Assembly (NCBI GenBank): GCA_905221605.1
Contig: CAJNDS010002113.1
Location: 219,001-283,000 of the forward strand
Reading direction: 5' to 3'
DNA length: 64,000 bases
Source: Symbiodinium natans
Taxonomy: Eukaryota > Sar > Dinophyceae > Suessiales > Symbiodiniaceae
Shown here: positions 47,809-57,200 of the stretch, piece after piece
Position numbering within the stretch: position 1 is the stretch's first letter
Layout: every line of letters starts with the position of its first letter
The notes under the pieces: generated by a model
The model's input: the letters and a program-made list of their open reading frames with translations, nothing else
Database searches by the model: none
Told to the model about the DNA's origin: nothing
Program-made: the position numbers and the translations under genes

Positions 47809-48210
47809 CGTCTTCAAACCTCGAGCAGTCAATGGCCGCCTGGCACTCGTGAGTCAGAGGCCCTCAAAAATGCTTACAGTAGGCTCTTTGCCCATCTTGG
47901 AAGCATTTCTCTTGGACGCATTTGGAAACATAAGCCCTAAACCCTAAACCCTAGACCCTAGACCCTAGACCCTAGACCCTAAACCCTGAACCCTAAACCC
48001 TAAGCCCTAAACCCTCTAGCAGCACTTCCGGACTCCCAGACCCCAAGGACTTGCTGGTTCTTGATTAGTAGGGGAAGGAGGGACCCTACGTCCCCCCCCC
48101 ATTAAGAAATCCCTTTGGAGGGGTTATGTGGGTACAAAAACTCCCGCATAGGCCCTGCTAAGAGCCAGAAGTTTAGGGTTTAGGGTTTAGGGTTTAGGGT
48201 TAACCCCAAG

Positions 48211-48291
48211 AGTCTGAGCCTGGCCAGCCCTGGGGCCAGGCAGCACGGCGCCGAAGGCAACGATGGCCGAGGTGAAACTGCGCCTGGGATG
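48211..48291 (+). CDS. Gene C exon (SLSLASPGARQHGAEGNDGR)
   Basis: Acceptor ACCCCAAG (ends 48210). Frame SLSLASPGARQHGAEGNDGR then GETAPGM, donor ATG|GTGAGG; phase 0 at both ends. Confidence 0.5.
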
Positions 48292-51200
48292 GTGAGGGGT
48301 GGGTTGTGCGGCTTGGGGTTCTAGAGGGGTTCATCGGGTTGCATGTTCCAATCGAAGGAGTATGTTTTTGGGGGGTTTTACAGGGTTTTACAGGGTTTTA
48401 CAGGGTGTTTCGGCTCAGGCCGCGAGCCCACAAATCATAAGTGGGTGTCGCCGCAGCCTGTCCCGAAGCCCTAAATTTAAACCCCAGACCCCAAACCCGA
48501 GCTCAGAGCAACTACCCAAGTCGGGAGTTAGCGTTTTGCGTCGTGCACCTGGAATGCCAGAAATGAAGGGGCCCGGTGTGAGGCTTCAGGGTCTAGGGTG
48601 TAGGATTAAGGCTGGGGTTTCGCGGTTTAGGCGCTTGGGGTACGCCATCTTTTCTCGAATTTTGAGCCAACCATTCTCACTCCTCGCCCGGTGACCCGGT
48701 GTCCCGGCCTGGTCTCTGCCCACTGCGGTTGGTCGAAGCAAATCTTCTTTTCTTCGGGGGTAGGGTCTACAGAGCCAGCTCGGAAAGCCGAGACCTGCGT
48801 CCCTACAGGTGCTGTCTTCCCTCCCCCCCCCCGAGCAAGCTCTCGAGCATCGGGGGCGCTAAGCCCTCCACAACCCTCAACCCGACCCTTGACACTCGAA
48901 ACCCTTCACCCCGAAGCCATGACACCCTTGACGCCCTTGACACCCTTGACACCCTGAAACCTAAACCCTAGACTCGAGATTCCAAGAGCTCATGAGCAGA
49001 CCGAGGCAGGAGCCAAAGAGCTCGTCGAACCAGGCCTTTTTGCAGGGGGGCGGGGGTTTGGGGTTTGGGGTTTAGTGTTTCGTGGTTGAGGGTTCAGGGT
49101 TTAGGCTTCGGGCGAGTAGCACAAGCAGGGCTTGTGGGCTGAAATTCAGGCGAGCACGCAGGCAAGGGAGCCCAATACCCACGCCAAGGTGCTTGTCCGG
49201 TGTATTCGCTTGACTCGTTTCTAGACAAGTGAATGAAGCGGAAACGACAGGAACAGCCGACAGAACAGTTCCTTGTAACAGTTCTGGACATCTCGTCTTC
49301 GCTGCCCCGTCGTGACAAGCATAAAGTACGTCCTCAGCCCTAATCCCTAAACCCATCCTGACGTCGCGAGCCCGAACCCCCCTGGACCCCGACACAGGGG
49401 CCAGAAGCGCCCGCCTTGAAGACGATGCGCGCCGCGAAGCAGAGTGGGAGTCCCGCGAACTTAGGTCTTGCGAATCGGAGGGAGGTTTTTAGGGTTTTTG
49501 TTCGGGGACCTGGGGGGGTTTAGGGGGCCTGGGACGTTCGTGCTTGGGGATTCAGGGGGTTTAGGTTTTTTGGGTTCTAAGGTTTAGGGGTGCAGGGCTT
49601 GTTGGGCCTCCCTGTTTGGGGGGCCCAGTGCCCCTACACCCTTAACGCCAGCCCTAACTCCTAAACCCTGAAGCCCAAACCCTTAGCCCGAACTGAACGG
49701 GCCCCTACAACCCGAAATGCCAACTTCGAAGGTGATCAGCCTGGAATTTCAGGTCTAGTTGTCCACCCAAAAGAGGACACAAATTCAGAGGGTTTAGGGT
49801 TTAGGGTTTAGGGTTTCTGAAAGAAGAGTCTTCCTTGCACCAAGCATACCAAGGGCAGTCTGCTCCTCTGCTGTGAGCCCTGTCGTTCGCAGTCCCTAAA
49901 CCCCAAACCCCAAACCCCAAAACCCCAAACCCCGAAACCCCTAAACCCTAAACCCTAAACCCTAAACCCTAAACCCGAAACCCTAAGCCCAGAAGACCAG
50001 CCCTTGAAGCGCACCCATGAGCCCATCAACTGACTTTTGTGTGCCTTGCGATCCTAAAATCCTAAACCCTAAACCCTAAACCCTAAACCCCCTCTCCTAA
50101 CCCAAACTGCAGTCGGTCGAGGCCGGGAAGCGAATAGCCGGGACAACGAGAGCAACCACTGTGGCTCCAGCGCTTTGGGGCCTTCAAGGGGTTCAGGGCA
50201 TAGGACCCCCCAAACCCCAAACCCCAAACCCCAAACCCCAAACCCCAAACCCCAACCCCCAACCCCCAACCCCCAACCCCCAACCCCCAACCCCCAACCC
50301 CCAAACCCCAAACCCCAAACCCCAAACCCCAAACCCCAAACCCCAAACCCCAAACCCCAAACCCCAAAACCCGGTTGGGGTGGGACTACATGCTAACGCA
50401 AGCGAGCGCCCGGGTGCTTTTAGCACCAGCGAGCTTCCCTTCTATACACCCTAAACCCCAAACCCTAAACCCTAAAGCCTAAAGCCTAAAGCCTAAACCC
50501 TCCTGCCAGCCTCATCCTCGACTTCGCGGCCGAGCTCCCTCGCCAGCCTGCTGCCCTGGAGTGTTTGGGGTTTAGGGTTTAGGGTTTTTGGTTCGGGTTT
50601 AAGGTTTAGGGTTTAGGGTTTAGGGTTTAGGGTTTAGGGTTTAGGGTTTAGGGTTTAGGGTTTGCGGTTTAGGGTTTAGGGTTTAGGGTTCAGGGTTTAG
50701 GGTTTAGGGTTTAGGGTTTGGGGGCTTTTCCCTGGCCGGTGCTTACAGTATGGGGGTTTAGGGCTTAGGGTTTCGGGGTGGGGGTTTCCGCAAATAAGGG
50801 GTACCTTGTTGGGGTTCTTGTTGAAGCGGAATCCTACTATTTTGGGGTCGATATTAGGGGCCCCCAATTTCCGTAAACCCCCCATGTGGGGGGTTAGGGT
50901 TTAGGGTGCAGGTTTAGGTTTTAGGGGTTCTTAGGGTTCGGGGTTTCGGGTTCTTAGGTCTCAGGGTTTAGGCTGTCTTTGTAGGGTTCTAAGACCTCTC
51001 AGGCATGAAGGGACGTGGGCCGTAGCAGCTGTTCACTTGAGCCTCCAGCGGCCCCAAAAAGCCCTCATCCAACCCCCAAACCCCTTCACCCCACAGAAGC
51101 CCAAGCGCCCAAATCGGCCCAACTTCAAACCCTCTACACTCTACACCCCAAGGCCCCAAAGCAAAAGGCCCCCCAAAAATCCTGGACACCAGCCCCGCAC

Positions 51201-54200
51201 CCTCCCAGAATCCCTAAAACCCTAAAACCCTACACCCTAAACCCTAAACCCTAAACCCTAAACCCTAAACCCTAAACCCTAAACCCTGAAACCCACAGGC
51301 TCCCGGAGCTCGCGCAGCTCGCGGGGCTCGAAAGGGTCGAGAGGCTCAGAGCAGGACCAGGGTTTGGGGTTTAGGGTTTAGGGTTTAGGGTTTAGGGTTT
51401 GAGGTGTAGGGTGTAGGGTGTAGGGTTTAGTGTGGGGAATTTAGGGTTCAGGGCATAGGGTTTCCTGGTAATCAAGGAAGATGTTGTAAGTGGTTCTGAG
51501 TGGGCTTTTGGGAGGAGTGAGAAGGACGCATGAAAGCCAGATGAATGACGGATAGAGGGCCCCATGACTAGGGGTGGTCGATGCTTGTCTTCCGTTCTTT
51601 CCACTCTCTGTGGTGATTCCCAGGCAAGAGGCCTGACGTGACCCCCGGCACACCCTTGAAGATGGCCCTAAACCCTAAACTCGAGAACTCCAAAACCCCC
51701 AGCCATGACCCTAACACACCGTGGACGACAGGACCCGGGCCTGCTGACTTTCACATGGGTTTAGGGTGTACGGCTTAGGCTCTAGGCTCACGGATACCTT
51801 TTCTCAAGGATTCCTTAGAATCCTTGGAAGCGGGCTTCCCAAAAGGGGCCTTGACTACCCTAAACCCTAAACCCTAAATCCTCAACCCTAAACCCTAAAC
51901 CCTGAACCCTAAACCCTCAATCCTAAACCCTAAACCCTAAACCCTAAACCCTAAACCCTAAACCCTAAACCCTGAACCCTGAACCCTGAACCCTCAACTC
52001 GCCCCTCTACACCCATCAGGAGCAGAATCCAACGCTTAGTGCGGGAGTTGGCCGGCGGAGGCTGCGCGAGGGGGGGGCAACCTCAAGTGAGAGCTGGAAG
52101 GGTTCTAAGATTTAGTGCTTCGATTGGGCTCGCTGGTGTCAAGTGACAGCTGGAATGGTTCTAGAGTTTAGGGTTTAGGGTTTAGGGTTTAGGGTTAGGG
52201 TTTAGGGTTTTGGGTATAGAGCTCCGATTGGGCTCGCTGGTGTCTCGGAGGAAGCATGGGAAGCTGTGACTTGCCAGGCCCAGCGCGAACTTGCTGAAGC
52301 CACGAGAGGAGGTGCGTTCTGCGGGTGTGGCGGGGTTTTGGGTTCAGGGTTTAGGGGGGGTTTAGGCTTTAGGGTGTAGGGCGCGTGTAATAGTTTGCCT
52401 TTTTGATTTTCATGCAGTTATACCTATGCTGCATGCCCCCGTGCGCAAAAGTTTCATGCACATACCGCATCGTTAGATGCAGATGATACGCGATTCTTGG
52501 TAGACACTCGCTGAGACGAAGCCCTAAACCCTAAACCCTAAGCCCTACACCCTAAACCCTAAACCCTAATCCCAAAACCACAAACCCTAGACCCTAAACC
52601 CTAAACCCTAAGTCCAAGTGGCAGATGATCAGCGCAAGCTTTTGGCGCTCCTCGCGATCAGGGTTTGCAGGAAGCATTTTCTGGAGGGAAGTTGACCCTA
52701 AACCCTAAACCTAAACCCTAAACCCTAAACCCTAAACCCTAAACCTTAAACCCTAAACCCTAAACCCTAAACCCTAAACCCCAAACCCTAAACCCCAAAC
52801 CCCAAACCCTAAACCCTAAACCTAAACCCTGAAGCCCTGCTCAGGCGCCCTAGTAAGGCAGCTAAGAATTCAGTTTATAGCTACCCTCCTAAGTGCAGCC
52901 AAGCCCAGTGGTGCGCTTCTGCCCGTTTTTTGGTTCCAGGGCTCCCTTATACAGTAGCCAACCAAAAAAAGGGGTTAAGGTTTAGGGTTTGGGGTTTAGG
53001 GTTTAGGGGTCTACTTACTGGGCTACCAAGGAAACGCCCTTAGGAAAGCGGAGCTGCCCAAAGCCGTGTACACCCCTTGGTCAGGGCCTGAACTTCTCCC
53101 TCATGAGTGAGGAGGACCTGCAGAGGGTTTAAACCCCAAGCCCCAAGCCCCAAGCCCCAAGCCCTAATTAAGCCCGAAACCCTAAACCCTAAACCCGAAA
53201 CCCTAGACCCTAAACCCTAAAACCCTACGCCCACAAAACCCTCTAAACCCTGCAGCCCCCCGCTGACCTCAACGCTACGGCCGTTTTTGGGGGGCTTTCT
53301 CGTGCTGAGGGGGTTTCTCAAGGCCCTGGGCATGTCCAGGACTTGGGTCAGGGTTTAGGGTTTAGGGTTTAGGGTTTAGGGTTTAGGGTTCAGGGTTTAG
53401 GGTCAGGATGCTTGGGGTTGTTTCTGCCACTCAGGTTTGGGGTTTAGGGTTTAGGGGGTTCAAGGGTTTAAGGGTTTAGGGGTTTAGGGGTTAGGGGGTT
53501 AGGGGTTTAAGGGTATTTAAGGGTATTTAAGGGTATTTAAGGGTATTTAAGGGTATTTAAGGGTATTTAAGGGTATTTAAGGGTATTTAAGGGTATTTAA
53601 GTGTATTTATTTAAGGGTATTTAAGGGTATTTAAGGGTTTAAGGGTTTGAGAGGTTGAGTTTAGGGCAGTCCGGTTTCATATTGGGTCTTGGATAGGGGT
53701 TTACTACTAATTGCTTAAGAACCACCCCCCGCCCCCCCCCCCCAAAAAAAAAAAAAAAAAGGACAAACAAAATAGAAGAAAGCAACAACAACAAGAATCA
53801 AAATCCCTATATCACCCTTATGAGGAAGATTATATTTCTGGTTCAGGGGTTCTTAAGCAATTTGTAGTTTCGGCTGGTGGGGTGTCCAGGGGAGTTGGAG
53901 CTGGTGATCCCCTTTTGCGGAGCCCAATCGCTATACCTTTTTGCTTGCGAGCTCTTAGCAGGGGTCGAGGAAGTAACCCCTGAAAGGCTCTAGGGTTTAG
54001 GGTTTAGGGTTTAGGGTTTAGGGGTGTAGTGGGATATAAGAATTAAGAACTGGCACCCCAACTCTAGATGGATCCTTTGGGATCTTGCCCTGTATACTAA
54101 CAGTAGCAGGCCTTAATTGGGATTGTAGGATCTCCCCCCCCCCCCCCCTTATGATCCCTGTTGAGGACGAGGACTGTTGGTATAAGGGGGAACATTCCGT

Positions 54201-57200
54201 GGGATCCTCATCATCGGATAGCTGTTCTCGAACTTCTGACTATCTTTACCCCAAGCTGCGAACCCTAAACCCTAAACCCCAAACCCTCAACCCTAAACCC
54301 TAAACCCTAAACCCTAAACCCTAAACCCTGAACCCTAAGCCCCCAAACAACAAACCCCCAAACCCCAAACCCCAAACCCCAAACCCTAAACCCTAAACCC
54401 CAAACTCCAAACCCCGAACTCTAAACCCCAAACCCTACATAAACCAGAAACCCAAACCCCAAGAGCCCAGAAAAAGCCGGCAGGCAGTCTTTCTCCGGGT
54501 TCTTGATCTCCTGGAGCAGAACGACGAGTTTAACTCCTTTTACGATGATGAGGCTGAACCAGTAAAGTGTAGGGCTTGGGGCTAGGGGTGTTTAGGGTTT
54601 AGGGTTTAGGGTTTAGGGCTGAGGTTTACAGTGTAGGGCTTGGGGCTTGGGGCTTGGGGGGCGGGGGGTTGGGGCTTAGGGCTTAGGGCTTGTGGTTTAG
54701 GTTGTGAATTAAGGGTTAAGGGTATAGGGTATAGGGTTTTATGGGCTGGGCCTCACGGTTTCGAGGCAGCGACGGGTGATTTGGAGCCTTCAGGGAATGG
54801 GGTGGAATATCACGCTCTTGGATAAACGGGGCTCGAATCTTCAGAGTGCTGAGATGAGCGAAGGGACTGCTAACCCTAAACCCCGAACCCTCAACCCCAA
54901 ACCCTAAACCCTGCTTGCGCCTTTTTGGTTTAGGGCCCGGTACCCAGCAAGGGAGGCGAACACCGCCCAATGGCGTAACTATAAACAGGGTTTAGAGTGT
55001 GTGGTTTCTAGTGTACCTCCATGTCAATGTAAACAAATACACACAAACCTTGCTATAAGAACACCCCAAAATAGGTGCTCTCATGCTTTGACCCCACCCA
55101 TGTTGCCACGTGAGATGCTGACTCTTAACGGCAACATGGTGGAAGTCGGGGTCCTTTGCCTCGGAGCCCGAAACCCTGCACCCTGAAGCCCCTCAAGCAC
55201 ACTGAACCCTGAGACCCTGGGCGCGACAACCCTAAACCCTAAACGCCAAACCCTAAGCCCTAAACCCCAAACCCTAAGCCCTAAGCCCTAAACCCTAAAT
55301 CCTAGACCCTAGACCCTAGACCCTAAACCCGAAGCCCAAAACCCAAAGCCGTGGACATTCTCGGGCCCACGGCGAAGAATCAGAAGCCGGCTGAGGGGTT
55401 GGTCACCCAGCCCGGCAGCCCCTCAAATACAGGTTTTTGGGTTTAGGCCTTAGGGTTATATCGGGTTTGCGGTTTTAGGTTTATGTATGTTGGTTTGGGG
55501 TTTACAGGGCTTTGGGGTTGTAGGGTTTTAGGGTTTGGGGTTTAAGGTTTTAGGGTCTTAGGGTCTTAGGGTTTAGGGCTGAGGGTTTAGGGGGGAGACC
55601 GTCTACCCAGCGCAGCACCACGTATATGCCCTAAGTTGTCCAGTGAGTTAGCTTAACCTCTAAGCTCCAAGCCGTACTAAAAACCTTGAAGACTTCATCC
55701 CGGAAATTCGGAACCGTACGCCCTCACCCCGAAACTGGAAACCCTAAACTTCTGAAACCCTAAACTTCAGAACCCTAAGCCCTAACAACGCACAGTTCCC
55801 TGAGCATCTTAAACAGCCTAAACACCCTAGCCCAAACAACCCTTAAAGACCTTAAGCCTTAAACCTTAAACCCTAAACCCTAAACCCCAAACCCCAAACC
55901 CTTAGACCCCAAACCCCAACCCTAAACCCTAAACCCTAAACCCTAAACCCTAAACCCCAAACCCCAAATCCTTAGACTCCAAACCCCAAACCCCAAACCC
56001 CAAACCCCAAACCCCAAACCCCAAACCCCAAACCCCAAACCCCAAACCCCAAACCCCAAACCCCAAACCCCAAACCCCAAACCCCAAACCCCAAACCCCA
56101 AACCCCAAACCCCAAACCCCAAACCCCAAACCCCAAACCCTAAACCCTAAACCCTAAACCCTAAACCCTAAACCCTAAACCCTAAACCCTAACCTTGGTC
56201 GCAGGCCTCCAGCTTTGAAGAAGAGGCCCCGCCCGGCTCGAAAGCTTCACAAGTCTTTTGCTGCAGGTGTTGGGGTTTAGGGTTTAGGGTTTAGGGTTTA
56301 GGGTTTAGGGTTTAGGGTTTTAGGGTTTTAGGGTTTTGGGTTTTGGGTTTAGGGTGTAGGGTGTAGGGTTTAGGGTTTAGGGTTTAGGGCCTAGGGCTTA
56401 GGGCTTAGGGTCGCACCCCAAGACCCCTTAATTCGGGACTCTGGGTGGGATCCCGACATCTGAGCCCCCTTTTGACACATACCACGTCTTGAATCTGGGG
56501 TGGCCCCTGGTGGCCATAACCTTTATCGCTCCATTTCCTAATGGCCGCGGCCTGCTTTAGGCCTCCAACCGCGCCGAAGCCCTGGACCCTAAACCCCCGT
56601 CCCCAAGTCATCACTAAGAGGGTCCTACAGGGGTGCGAGGGTACTGCCCCACAACTTCCTACCGGTAACCCTCCTAGGCAACCCCTCTAACCACCCTTAA
56701 GACTTGTGGGCCCTGAACCCTCAACCCTCTGCCTCCACCCCAAACCCTACACTCTAAACCCCAAACTGCGCACCCTACACCCTAAATTCTACATTCTTGT
56801 ACCCTAAACCCGCCTCAGAACACTGTCCAGGTGGATTGCCTGGAGTCGGAAACTGAAAGCGAGGACCATTTCCGCCTAGAGAACTTGGGGGCGAAGCTGT
56901 CCCAATCCCTGAACACCTTAGGCTCCCCTAAAATCGGAAACTCCTGAATAAAGGGCTTTTTTCTACTATTTGCTTAAGAACACCAAAAGAATTAAAAAAC
57001 AACAATCCCTATATTACCCTTCATAAGGAAGACAGTTTTTGTTCGGGGTCTAAACCCTAAACCCTAAACCCTAAACCCTAAACCCTAAACCCTAAACCCT
57101 AAACCCTAAACCCTAAACCCTAAACCCTAAACCCTAAACCCTAAACCCTAAACCCTAAACCCTAAACCCTAAACCCTAAACCCTAACCCTACACCCTAAA

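Noticed and set aside
50069-50454. [14 protein letters not shown] and [12 protein letters not shown] repetitive proteins
   Set aside because: Translations of CCCCAAA heptamers; the 7-bp unit keeps all frames open.
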